DNA from: Onstottus_B arcticum
GTDB lineage: Bacteria; Acidobacteriota; Blastocatellia; UBA7656
DNA length: 33,699 nucleotides
Assembly: GCA_038040485.1 (NCBI GenBank)
Contig: JBBPIE010000050.1
Coordinates: forward strand, 1 to 33,699
Direction of reading: 5' to 3'
Position 1 is the stretch's first letter. Each line of letters opens with the position of its first letter. Made by a program: the position numbers and the translations under genes. Positions 15,980 to 23,049 of this stretch are shown here, piece after piece. The notes below the pieces were generated by a model that was given only the letters and a program-made list of their open reading frames with translations, was not told the origin of the DNA and did not search any database.

Positions 15980-16651
15980 TTGTTAAAGTCGCATAACACA
16001 ACGCTCGCCGGATCAAACGGGCGCGGACCGATTTTCTCTTTGAATGAAGAATCGCTCGAGCTTGGCGTGCGCGCCTTGTGCCGGCGAGATCCCGACCTGC
16101 GCCGAGTCGTGAAGCAATACGGTCCGCCGCCGCTTTGGGCACGCGAGCCGGGCTTCTCGACGCTCATTCACATCATCCTCGAACAGCAAGTGTCACTCGC
16201 TTCGGCAAGGGCGGCTCATACACGTTTGATAAAGCTTGCCCGGTCTTTGACACCGCGCCGGTTCTTGAAATTCGACGACGCGACGCTTAAGGCTTGCGGG
16301 TTCAGCCGGCAGAAGGCCGGTTACTGTCGCCATCTCGCGGAGTCGATCATCGAACGCAGTCTCGACCTCGAGGCTCTCGCGTCGTTGGAGGATTACGCGG
16401 TGAAATCCGAGCTCGAGAAGATCAAAGGAATCGGCCGATGGACTTCGGACATTTATCTTTTGATGGTGCTTCGGCGGCCGGACATCTGGCCTCGCGGTGA
16501 CCTCGCGCTGGCGTCCGCGGCGTTTGAAGTCAAACAACTCGAGTGCCGCCCCAGCTACGATGAGTTGGATTTGATGAGTGAAGCGTGGAAGCCGTGGCGG
16601 GCAGTCGCCGCGCGAATACTGTGGCACCACTATTTGAGTCGTCGAAGGTGA
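15980..16651 (+). CDS. DNA-3-methyladenine glycosylase (HhH-GPD, AlkA-like)
   Basis: This 223-residue protein is a helix-hairpin-helix DNA glycosylase of the AlkA type, which excises 3-methyladenine and other alkylated bases. The hairpin LEKIKGIGRWTSDIYL lies at 145-160 and the catalytic aspartate is D174 in PRGDLAL. ILEQQVSLASA at about 67-77 is the usual conserved helix. It lacks the N-terminal beta domain of E. coli AlkA, as short bacterial homologues do. No ATG is available: the frame has a stop at 15932, and the first plausible start is TTG 15980 with AAGAG about 10 bases upstream. It lies 149 bases from the divergent ada gene, so a shared methylation-damage response is likely. Confidence 0.88.
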   Translation: MLKSHNTTLAGSNGRGPIFSLNEESLELGVRALCRRDPDLRRVVKQYGPPPLWAREPGFSTLIHIILEQQVSLASARAAHTRLIKLARSLTPRRFLKFDDATLKACGFSRQKAGYCRHLAESIIERSLDLEALASLEDYAVKSELEKIKGIGRWTSDIYLLMVLRRPDIWPRGDLALASAAFEVKQLECRPSYDELDLMSEAWKPWRAVAARILWHHYLSRRR

Positions 16652-16665
16652 ATTCCAGCGGAATC

Positions 16666-16895
16666 GAGGATAGAGGATAGAGGATAGAGGATAGAGGATA
16701 GAGGATAGAGGGTAGAGGATAGAGGATAGAGGATAGAGGGTAGAGGATAGAGAATAGACGATTCTTCCCTCCCCCATCCTCGATCCTCCATCCGCCATCC
16801 GCCATCCGCCATCCTCAATCCTCGATCCTCTATCCTCAATTCTCAATCCTCAATTCTCAATCCTCCATCCTCGATCCTCTATCCTCATATCCTCT
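16666..16895. repeat. Large inverted pair of AGAGGAT heptamer arrays
   Basis: From 16666 to about 16758 the unit AGAGGAT (variants AGAGGGT, AGAGAAT) is repeated about a dozen times. From about 16776 to 16895 the complementary type (TCCTCNA, TCCGCCA, TTCTCAA variants) is repeated about sixteen times. The halves could fold into one long imperfect hairpin. Together they fill nearly all of the space between the glycosylase and phosphatase genes. Minus-strand reading frames here give only repeated LYPLSSI and are not genes. There are no unique spacers, so it is not a CRISPR array. Confidence 0.9.
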
Positions 16896-16909
16896 CGCCG
16901 CTTTTCGAC

Positions 16910-16937
16910 TTGGGGCCCGGCCAAAGCCGTCTATAAT
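16910..16937 (+). promoter_or_regulatory. Promoter of the PP2C phosphatase gene
   Basis: TATAAT at 16932-16937 matches all six consensus positions, with TTGGGG at 16910-16915 and a 16-base spacer. It lies about 35 bases before the GTG start at 16973 and directly downstream of the heptamer arrays. Confidence 0.5.
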
Positions 16938-16972
16938 GTCCGGGCGACTCTTGCGGGAGTAAACACAAACTA

Positions 16973-17968
16973 GTGGCCCAGGTTGGAATCCAAAACCAAG
17001 CTCCCTTTCCGAAGCCGGCCCCGGCCTTCGATCGCCGCACCGCAATCTACCTCGTCATCTTCTTGCTGGGCGCAGGGCTGCTGCTGTTCATTGGCCGCGG
17101 TATGGTCCAGGTCTCGGCGCTTACCACCTGGGCGTTGAGCTTCGGCGGCATGACGGCGGTGGCGGTGCTGCTCGCGTCCTTGTACCGCTTGCGGATCGAG
17201 CTTCAATCGAGCCGCCGCCAGTTGGCGCGCAAAGAAGCCGAGCTGAGCTTTGCGTTGGAAGTTCAGCGCGCGCTCTTTCCCCGGCAGCTCCCGGACGGAG
17301 GAGGCCTCGAGTTCGCCGCGGTGTGCATCCCGGCGCGCGGCATCAGCGGCGACTACTACGACGTGATGGTGTTGCCGGACGGGCGGCTGGCGCTTGCAGT
17401 GGCGGACATCAGCGGCAAAGGAATCTCGGCTGCGATATTGATGGCAAACTTGCAAGCAGTCTTGCGAACGATCACGCAGACCGCGAGCTCGCCTCGCGAG
17501 GTGTGCTCAGCGCTCAACCGTCATCTTCATCAAGTCACCGACTCGGCAAAGTTCGCGACGTTCTTCTACGCCGAATGGAACAACAACGAGCGGCGTTTGT
17601 GTTACGTCAATGCGGGCCACCATCCGCCGATCCTTGTGGGCTCGAATTGCGGAAAGCGCCTGGATTCTGGCGGCTTCCCGCTGGGGTTGTTTAGCGACGC
17701 TGAGTTTCAAACAGGCGAGCTAACGCTCGAGCCGGGCGACCTCCTGGTGCTCTACTCGGACGGAATCACCGAAGCGGAATCACAGGCAGGCGAAGAGTTT
17801 GGCGAGCATCGCTTGCAGGAAGCGATCGAGGCAAACTGTGCGAAGCCGCTCGTTGAAATTCAGGGGTCGGTTCTGGAAGCGGTTCGAGACTGGTCGGGAA
17901 GCGGCGAGCCTCAAGACGATATGACTCTGTTGATCGTGAGGGCTACCGAAGCGAAGGAGGAAGAATGA
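16973..17968 (+). CDS. Membrane-anchored PP2C-type serine phosphatase (RsbU/SpoIIE family)
   Basis: This 331-residue protein starts at a GTG, with GGGAG 14 bases upstream. It has two membrane helices (about 24-42 and 50-68), a short coiled coil (about 70-95), and a cytoplasmic SpoIIE/PP2C domain (about 100-325). Metal-binding acidic motifs are visible: GISGDYYD (about 123-130), ADISGKGISAAI (about 144-155), YSDGITEA (about 260-267) and the C-terminal DDMTLLIV. Such enzymes dephosphorylate anti-sigma-factor antagonists in partner-switching pathways. No anti-sigma or antagonist gene is nearby, so the target is unknown. The next gene overlaps its stop by four bases (ATGA), so the two are translationally coupled. 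Confidence 0.88.
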   Translation: MAQVGIQNQAPFPKPAPAFDRRTAIYLVIFLLGAGLLLFIGRGMVQVSALTTWALSFGGMTAVAVLLASLYRLRIELQSSRRQLARKEAELSFALEVQRALFPRQLPDGGGLEFAAVCIPARGISGDYYDVMVLPDGRLALAVADISGKGISAAILMANLQAVLRTITQTASSPREVCSALNRHLHQVTDSAKFATFFYAEWNNNERRLCYVNAGHHPPILVGSNCGKRLDSGGFPLGLFSDAEFQTGELTLEPGDLLVLYSDGITEAESQAGEEFGEHRLQEAIEANCAKPLVEIQGSVLEAVRDWSGSGEPQDDMTLLIVRATEAKEEE

Positions 17969-18444
17969 ACATTTGCGGATACGGGCTGCGTGACCACATC
18001 AAGCTGCTTGGGCCGATGTTCGGGCTGATAGCCGTTGTGTGGCTGCTTCGCTGGGTGCTCTGGGAAGCAACCGAGCATCACAGGTCAGTCCTCGTGCTCA
18101 GCGTGACCGCCCTGACTTCGCTTTCGATATTGGTCGCGGTGGGGTTGATGCACTTTCGCCGCTTCGGCAGTTACCTCAACGTCGTCGTTGCGAGTTTTCT
18201 GTTGGTGACGTGGGGCCAGCTTCTGATAGTCGCAGCGATCCTTTTCGCCGTCGTGAGCGGAATCGAGAACGTGTACACAGCGCCGGAGTTCTCGCAGGGG
18301 CGCTCCCACGGGGAGAACATCCTTGGGCACCTGACGTTTCTAATCGGCGCGGGAACATTGTTGGGCTCGGCAACTGGGTGTTTGCTGTTGTGGCTTCTTC
18401 GAAAGCTCGCGCCTGCGCGAACGAGCCAAGATTCCGCACGTTGA
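17965..18444 (+). CDS. Small four-helix membrane protein coupled to the phosphatase
   Basis: No family was recognised. The 159-residue product has four hydrophobic segments (about 12-33, 42-60, 70-98 and 125-147) and short polar ends, so it is an inner-membrane protein. A hydrophilic loop of about 25 residues lies between helices three and four. Its ATG overlaps the phosphatase stop codon (ATGA), and GGAGG lies just upstream within the phosphatase gene, so it is probably made together with that enzyme. It might tune or anchor the phosphatase, which is inference only. It is convergent with queA, 28 bases away. Confidence 0.75.
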   Translation: MNICGYGLRDHIKLLGPMFGLIAVVWLLRWVLWEATEHHRSVLVLSVTALTSLSILVAVGLMHFRRFGSYLNVVVASFLLVTWGQLLIVAAILFAVVSGIENVYTAPEFSQGRSHGENILGHLTFLIGAGTLLGSATGCLLLWLLRKLAPARTSQDSAR

Positions 18445-18472
18445 CGCAAATCAGGCATTCCACGCTCGCCAC

Positions 18473-19627
18473 TCAAAGCAGCAACATCGCGTCCCCGTAG
18501 CTGTAGAAGCTGTACTCAAGCTCGATTGCGTGTTGATACGTCTTGAGGATCAGTTCCCGCCCGGCGAATGCTGAGACCAGCATCAGAAGCGACGACTGCG
18601 GCAAGTGGAAGTTCGTCACCAACCCTCCGAGCACCCGAAACTCAAACCCAGGATGGATGAAGAGATCCGTTGTTACGTGGTTGGAGTTGGGGGTTAGAGG
18701 TTCATGGAACGGCGCTCCGTCATGCGCTGCCGTTCCGACTCCCGCATCCGTCAGCGCCCCATTGACCGTCATCCCCGAACCGTCATCCTCCAGCCCCCGA
18801 ATCGCCGCTGATTCAAGCGCGCGAGTTGTAGTAGTGCCGACCGCGATCACTCGGCGATGCTCTTCAAGTGCGCGGTTGATTGACTGAGCTGCTTGTTCAC
18901 TAATCGAATAAGTTTCCGGTTCAACGTGATGGTCTTCGACTCGTTCGACTCTCACCGGCTGAAACGTGCCGTAGCCGACGTGCAAAGTGATTTCGGCCGT
19001 TTCGATTCCGCGCGCGGCGCACTGCTCCAAAAGCTCAGGCGTGAAGTGCAACCCCGCGGTAGGCGCCGCGACTGCGCCACGCTCGCGAGCGAACACCGTC
19101 TGATATCGCTCGGCGTCCAGGCGGTCTTCTTCGGCGCGTTTGATGTACGGAGGCAGCGGCGTGCGCCCTATGCGATCGACGATCTCGTCAAAGTCGCCAT
19201 CGGCCTCGAAGCGGACTACGCGGCGGCCCGACTCGCGCCACTCGAGCACTTCGGCAGAGAGCTTGCCGCGGGCGAACTCGACTCGCGCGCCGGGAAGCAA
19301 CGCTCTACCCGGCCGGACTAACGTCTCCCAAACGAGCGGTTCGATTCGGCTGACGAGAAAGACTTCGACGCGGCCGCCGAGAATCGTTGCGCCTCGCGGG
19401 GTAACGCGCAGCCTCCGGCCTATCAGCCTCGCGGGAAAGACTCGCGTGTTGTTCAACACCAGCAAGTCGCCGGCGCGAAGATGCTCGGGCAGTTCGGTGA
19501 AGACCGAATCCGTAAGCGCGCCAGTCGCGCGGTCGACTACCAGCAGCCGCGAGCTGTCCCGCCGCGCTGCCGGTTCTTGAGCGATCAGGCGCTCGGGGAG
19601 ATCGTAGTTGAAATCGGAAACGAGCAT
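18473..19627 (-). CDS. queA: S-adenosylmethionine:tRNA ribosyltransferase-isomerase QueA
   Basis: QueA transfers and isomerises the ribosyl group of S-adenosylmethionine onto 7-aminomethyl-7-deazaguanine in tRNA, making epoxyqueuosine at the wobble position of GUN anticodons. The 384-residue protein matches the family end to end: the N-terminal SDFNYDLPERLIAQEP, LLVLNNTRVFPARL, AAPTAGLHFTPELL (about 187-200), ITLHVGYGTFQPVR, and a C-terminal TNFHLPQSSLLMLVSAFAG. Length is somewhat above the E. coli protein because of a loop around residues 275-310 (ESAAIRGLEDDGSG and following). The start ATG at 19627 gives the standard N-terminus. No other queuosine gene is adjacent. Confidence 0.95.
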   Translation of the reverse strand: MLVSDFNYDLPERLIAQEPAARRDSSRLLVVDRATGALTDSVFTELPEHLRAGDLLVLNNTRVFPARLIGRRLRVTPRGATILGGRVEVFLVSRIEPLVWETLVRPGRALLPGARVEFARGKLSAEVLEWRESGRRVVRFEADGDFDEIVDRIGRTPLPPYIKRAEEDRLDAERYQTVFARERGAVAAPTAGLHFTPELLEQCAARGIETAEITLHVGYGTFQPVRVERVEDHHVEPETYSISEQAAQSINRALEEHRRVIAVGTTTTRALESAAIRGLEDDGSGMTVNGALTDAGVGTAAHDGAPFHEPLTPNSNHVTTDLFIHPGFEFRVLGGLVTNFHLPQSSLLMLVSAFAGRELILKTYQHAIELEYSFYSYGDAMLLL

Positions 19628-19748
19628 TGATCAAGAACGTGCCGATTCTTTGGTCAATCGCGCTCAAGCGTCGGTGATGTCCTAAATTCAATTCTCAGTG
19701 TAGGCTCAGCGTTTCCGTGCCTCGGCGGTGGTCAAGTTATCGACGCCT

Positions 19749-19788
19749 ACTAACCGCAGAGTCGCGGAGGCGCAAAGGTTACGCAGAG
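19749..19788 (+). repeat. Dispersed 40-bp repeat, copy 2
   Basis: This copy matches 9535-9574 at 33 of 40 positions in the same orientation. It lies in the non-coding space between queA and the YihY gene, which otherwise shows no feature. Confidence 0.6.
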
Positions 19789-19823
19789 AAAACATTCGAA
19801 TCACGAAGCTTCCTCATTGCCGG

Positions 19824-20720
19824 CTAGCCTTGAATCGCGGGCAGCTCGCCGCTCGCTCGGTCGGGCTTAGGAGAAGCCGCGTTGAACAGATGGTCGCGAT
19901 GTAGCAGCGCCGTGAACTGTGCCCCGAACAACATAATCACGCTTGACGTGTACACCCACGTCAGCAACGCGACGCCCGCGCCAATCGACCCATACAACAA
20001 ATCGTAGTGGAAGTAGGGAAGCAAGAAAGCAAAGCCAAACTTCGCCGCTTCCCAAAACACTCCGGCAAGAACCGCACCGGGCAGAGCCTCAAGCACGGAC
20101 ACTTTGGTGTTGGGCAGCAGCTTGTACAGCACCGCAAACAAAATGACCGTCACTGCGAGGCTTGCGATCACGAACAGGGTCTGCCACGCGTAGCCCGAGA
20201 GCGCCGCGAGCCATGGCGTCAACTTCAGCGGTATTCTTTCCGCGGCCGACCTCACGCCGGTGACGAACGCCGTGAACAGCGCCGACGCAGCAAGCAGGAA
20301 AAACACGAAGCTCATCACGGCCATGTTCACAGCACGGCCGTGCAGGAACGATCGCGGGTAAGTGCCCCACACTCGATTCAACGCTTTCTCGATCACCGTG
20401 AACATCCACGAGGTAGCCCACACCATCACCGTCACGCAACTCAGAATGATCCCGGTCGAGATCTCCGAAATCGACTCGAGGTTCTTGTTGACGAATGTTG
20501 AAGCGCCGGGGAGAAACGCCAGCGCCTGACCGATAACGTACTTCCGCACGGTCTCGGGGCCGAGCAACCGGCTGCCGATCGAAAGCAACAAGACCAGCGT
20601 CGGAAAGAGAGCGAGCATCGAGAAGTATGAAACCGCCGCTGCCGCCGTCGTCAGGTCGTTGTCCATAAACGACATGAAACTGCGAGTGAGTATCTTGTGA
20701 CGGTGAGACTTGGCTGGCAT
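19824..20720 (-). CDS. YihY/virulence factor BrkB family membrane protein
   Basis: This 298-residue protein has the YihY/BrkB layout: an N-terminal amphipathic stretch with DNDLTTAAAAVSYFSMLALFPTLVLLLS (helix near 25-48), then about five further membrane segments, including MAVMSFVFFLLAASALFTAFV, the Y-x-LLPNTKVS signature (about 202-211) and PGAVLAGVFWEAAKFGFAF. The C-terminal helix contains GVALLTWVYTSSVIMLFGAQF, also typical. The family's biochemical role is unsettled. The gene stands alone; queA lies downstream on the same strand, 196 bases away. Confidence 0.9.
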   Translation of the reverse strand: MPAKSHRHKILTRSFMSFMDNDLTTAAAAVSYFSMLALFPTLVLLLSIGSRLLGPETVRKYVIGQALAFLPGASTFVNKNLESISEISTGIILSCVTVMVWATSWMFTVIEKALNRVWGTYPRSFLHGRAVNMAVMSFVFFLLAASALFTAFVTGVRSAAERIPLKLTPWLAALSGYAWQTLFVIASLAVTVILFAVLYKLLPNTKVSVLEALPGAVLAGVFWEAAKFGFAFLLPYFHYDLLYGSIGAGVALLTWVYTSSVIMLFGAQFTALLHRDHLFNAASPKPDRASGELPAIQG

Positions 20721-20810
20721 CGGTGACTCGTGCGACTTAACGATGAATGATTGCGCGTCTCAGGGATTCTAAGTGCTGAGCTGGTGAAAGGCAAAGAACA
20801 GAGGGTTAGT

Positions 20811-20913
20811 GACATTTTGGATTTTGGATTTTGGATTTTGGATTGACGAGTCCTGCATTGTCGAACTCGGGAACCGAGGCCCTTCTAATCCAAAATCCAA
20901 AATCCAAAATGTC
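20811..20913. repeat. Inverted pair of GGATTTT heptamer arrays
   Basis: The left array 20811-20844 holds four units of ATTTTGG. The right array 20887-20913 is the exact reverse complement of 20811-20837 (27 of 27), including the non-repeat GACATTTTGG end. The loop is 49-56 bases. It resembles the heptanucleotide tandem repeats known in cyanobacterial genomes. It lies between the divergent YihY and flavoprotein genes, and its frame runs into the latter, which creates a false upstream start. Confidence 0.9.
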
Positions 20914-20943
20914 ACCGGCTTCTGCCGTGTTAGAATCGCGCCG

Positions 20944-22083
20944 GTGATCGAAACGTATGACATCGCTGTTGTGGGCGCGGGAATAATGGGCGCTATGACC
21001 GCTTGCGAGCTGGCACGCGATGGAGCGAAGGTCGCTCTGATCGATCAGTCTCCGTTGCCGAATCCCGCCGCTGCTTCTTTCGATCACTCGAAAGTGTTTC
21101 GATTTGCGTATCCGGATCCGTTCTACGTGGGACTGGCGGCCGACGCGCTCAAGCTCTGGCGGCAGCTTGAAGCAGAAACCGGCACTCGACTGCTTACATC
21201 AACCGGCGCGTTGATGATCGGCCGAGACGAGTCTTCGTCGGAGAGGGAGACCTACGACGCGCTTCGCTCGCTCAACCTCGAAGCCGAATTGCTCGCAAGC
21301 GGCGAAGCCTCCCGCCGCTTTCCGCAGTTCAACTCCTCTGCTTTCGCGTTCGCGGTTTATGATCCGAACGGAGCGATCCTTCACTCCCAGCGAGCCGTGA
21401 ACGCGGCGCTCGATCTTGCGCGACGGCTTGGCGTCGCGATCATCGAAGCTGAACGCGTCATCGGCTTGGAACAAAACGAGAGAGGAAGCGTCAAGATCGC
21501 TACCGAGTCAGGTGTCGGGTATCAATGCGAACGAGCGGCGATCGCTTCCGGGCCGTGGACTCGCAAGCTGCTTCCATTTCTCGACTCCAAGCTGACGACC
21601 ACCAAACAGGAAACAGTCTACTTCGAACCAGCGCCTGCTTCGGCTTTCAGCTTTGAGCCCGGCCGGTTTCCGATCTTTATCGAGCTGGACAGCGGGTTCT
21701 ACGGCTTTCCGATTCATCATCGCGGTTGGATGAAGATCGCAAATCACCACAAGGGCGCGCCGGTCGAGCCTTACTCGTTCGACGATCGGGTGGGCGAAGA
21801 TTTCATCGAAAGCTGCCGAGAGTTTTTTTTCCGATTCATACCCGGGCTTGCGGACGCCGAAGTGCGCGAGACGCGCGTTTGTCTTTACAACAACACGCCG
21901 GATGACGACTTCGTGATTGACTGGCACCCGGAGATTGACGACGTGCTGATAGTGACGGGGTTTTCGGGTCACGGCTTCAAGTTCGGTTCGGTGGTTGGGC
22001 GAATAGCCGCCGAGATGTTGCGTTCGCGGCGCTCGTCTTACAACATAGAACGGTTCAACATCAGCCGGCTGATAACGAGGTGA
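20944..22083 (+). CDS. FAD-dependent amine oxidase, monomeric sarcosine oxidase/MTOX-like
   Basis: The protein is a glycine-oxidase-fold flavoprotein that probably oxidises the C-N bond of an N-methylated or secondary amino acid with O2. The GTG at 20944 is preferred: the dinucleotide-binding fold begins at once (YDIAVVGAGIMG), and the longer frame reads through the heptamer arrays. The product is 379 residues, normal for the family. C323 (in RVCLYNNTPDDDF) matches the cysteine that carries covalent FAD in monomeric sarcosine oxidase, and VTGFSGHGFKF near the end is the family's flavin-contact motif. A cupin gene follows after 3 bases, so the two form an operon. Substrate is unknown; sarcosine, N-methyltryptophan or pipecolate are options. 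Confidence 0.88.
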   Translation: MIETYDIAVVGAGIMGAMTACELARDGAKVALIDQSPLPNPAAASFDHSKVFRFAYPDPFYVGLAADALKLWRQLEAETGTRLLTSTGALMIGRDESSSERETYDALRSLNLEAELLASGEASRRFPQFNSSAFAFAVYDPNGAILHSQRAVNAALDLARRLGVAIIEAERVIGLEQNERGSVKIATESGVGYQCERAAIASGPWTRKLLPFLDSKLTTTKQETVYFEPAPASAFSFEPGRFPIFIELDSGFYGFPIHHRGWMKIANHHKGAPVEPYSFDDRVGEDFIESCREFFFRFIPGLADAEVRETRVCLYNNTPDDDFVIDWHPEIDDVLIVTGFSGHGFKFGSVVGRIAAEMLRSRRSSYNIERFNISRLITR

Positions 22084-22086
22084 GTA

Positions 22087-22833
22087 ATGACAGACTTGGC
22101 GGGGAAAGCTACGGTCATCGAAGCGGGTGAGCTTGAAGGGAAAGAGGGGTCACGGCGGTATCGCGTTCCGATCTCGAAAGCGATGGGCTCGCGCGACATA
22201 GCGCAAACGATCAGCGTTTACGCGGCGGGTATCTCTTCGGCGCGGCGAAATCCCACGGGCGAAGAGGTGCTTTATGTTGTGCGCGGCGAGGGCTCCTGCT
22301 ACATCGACGGCCATCGCTACGCGCTTGCGCCGGGCACGGCCGTGTTTGTTCCGCCGGGCTCGGTCCATCAAATCGACAACTCGGGCGGCGGGGATTTGGA
22401 AATTGTGAGCGTGTGCTGTCCGGAGGACGAGCGCACCGAGACCGGAATCGAGGCGCCCGCCCATAGGCCAAACGACACGGCGCCGTTTCTCGCGGTGCGC
22501 GAGCGTGAGCAAGAGCCCATCGCAGCCGGCGACCGGACTTTCAAATATCTGGTGAATCAGGAGGTGGGTGCGAGCCGGGTGACTCAGTTCATCGGAGTGA
22601 TTCCGCCGGGCCGCGCTCCGATGCATCATCACGCTTACGAAGAAGCCATCTATGTCATCGAAGGCGAAGGGCGCGTATGGAGTGGCGAGGGAAGTGCAGA
22701 GTTCAAGGCGGGATCGAGTATCTACTTGCCGCGGGGAGTAAGGCACTCTCTGGAGAACACCGGTGCGGGGAACATCACCGTGCTCGGCGTATTTCACCCG
22801 TCGGGTAGCCCGGCTGTGCGATACGACGATTAG
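22087..22833 (+). CDS. Double-cupin protein
   Basis: This 248-residue protein has two cupin beta-barrels. The C-terminal one (about 165-240) keeps a metal site: H-H-H at PMHHHAYEE followed by the motif 2 histidine in PRGVRHSLEN. The N-terminal one (about 40-110) has the fold motifs EEVLYVVRGEG and PPGSVHQID but lacks the first histidine pair (ARRNPTGEE), so it is probably metal-free or altered. It starts 3 bases after the flavoprotein stop and is surely co-transcribed with it. Bicupins of this sort include dioxygenases, isomerases and small-ligand sensors, and no specific reaction can be named. Confidence 0.85.
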   Translation: MTDLAGKATVIEAGELEGKEGSRRYRVPISKAMGSRDIAQTISVYAAGISSARRNPTGEEVLYVVRGEGSCYIDGHRYALAPGTAVFVPPGSVHQIDNSGGGDLEIVSVCCPEDERTETGIEAPAHRPNDTAPFLAVREREQEPIAAGDRTFKYLVNQEVGASRVTQFIGVIPPGRAPMHHHAYEEAIYVIEGEGRVWSGEGSAEFKAGSSIYLPRGVRHSLENTGAGNITVLGVFHPSGSPAVRYDD

Positions 22834-22900
22834 TGGGAGCGGAGGTGCCTGGGCTCCGAGGCTCTAGTGGCGCGCAACAGGCATTTCGCTAGTGAAGTAT

Positions 22901-23010
22901 CCGCGCAAATCCGTTTGATCAGTGTCATCCGTGGTCTGGCGCTGGCAAACTGTTTCCTCCGAGCGGATAGACCACTGATGGAACGGATTCGACGGAGTTG
23001 CACGGATTTC
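22901..23010. repeat. Degenerate inverted repeat between convergent genes
   Basis: The left part (about 22901-22937) contains AAATCCGT and CATCCGTGGTC. The right part (about 22969-23010) contains GACCACTGATG and CACGGATTT, that is, the same words in reverse complement with changed spacing. It fills the space between the cupin gene and the cytochrome gene, which converge here. Confidence 0.55.
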
Positions 23011-23049
23011 TTGCCGATTTGATCGCGAGCAAATGCCCGGTACAAGTCA

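Noticed and set aside
16193..16846. Minus-strand frames rich in LYPLSSI repeats
   Set aside because: These are translations of the AGAGGAT heptamer arrays and of the antisense of the glycosylase gene.
16666..16895. CRISPR array
   Set aside because: Units are 7 bases with no unique spacers, and no cas gene is present.
20809..20943. N-terminal 45 residues of the flavoprotein frame
   Set aside because: They are encoded by the inverted heptamer arrays, and the FAD-binding fold starts right after the GTG at 20944.
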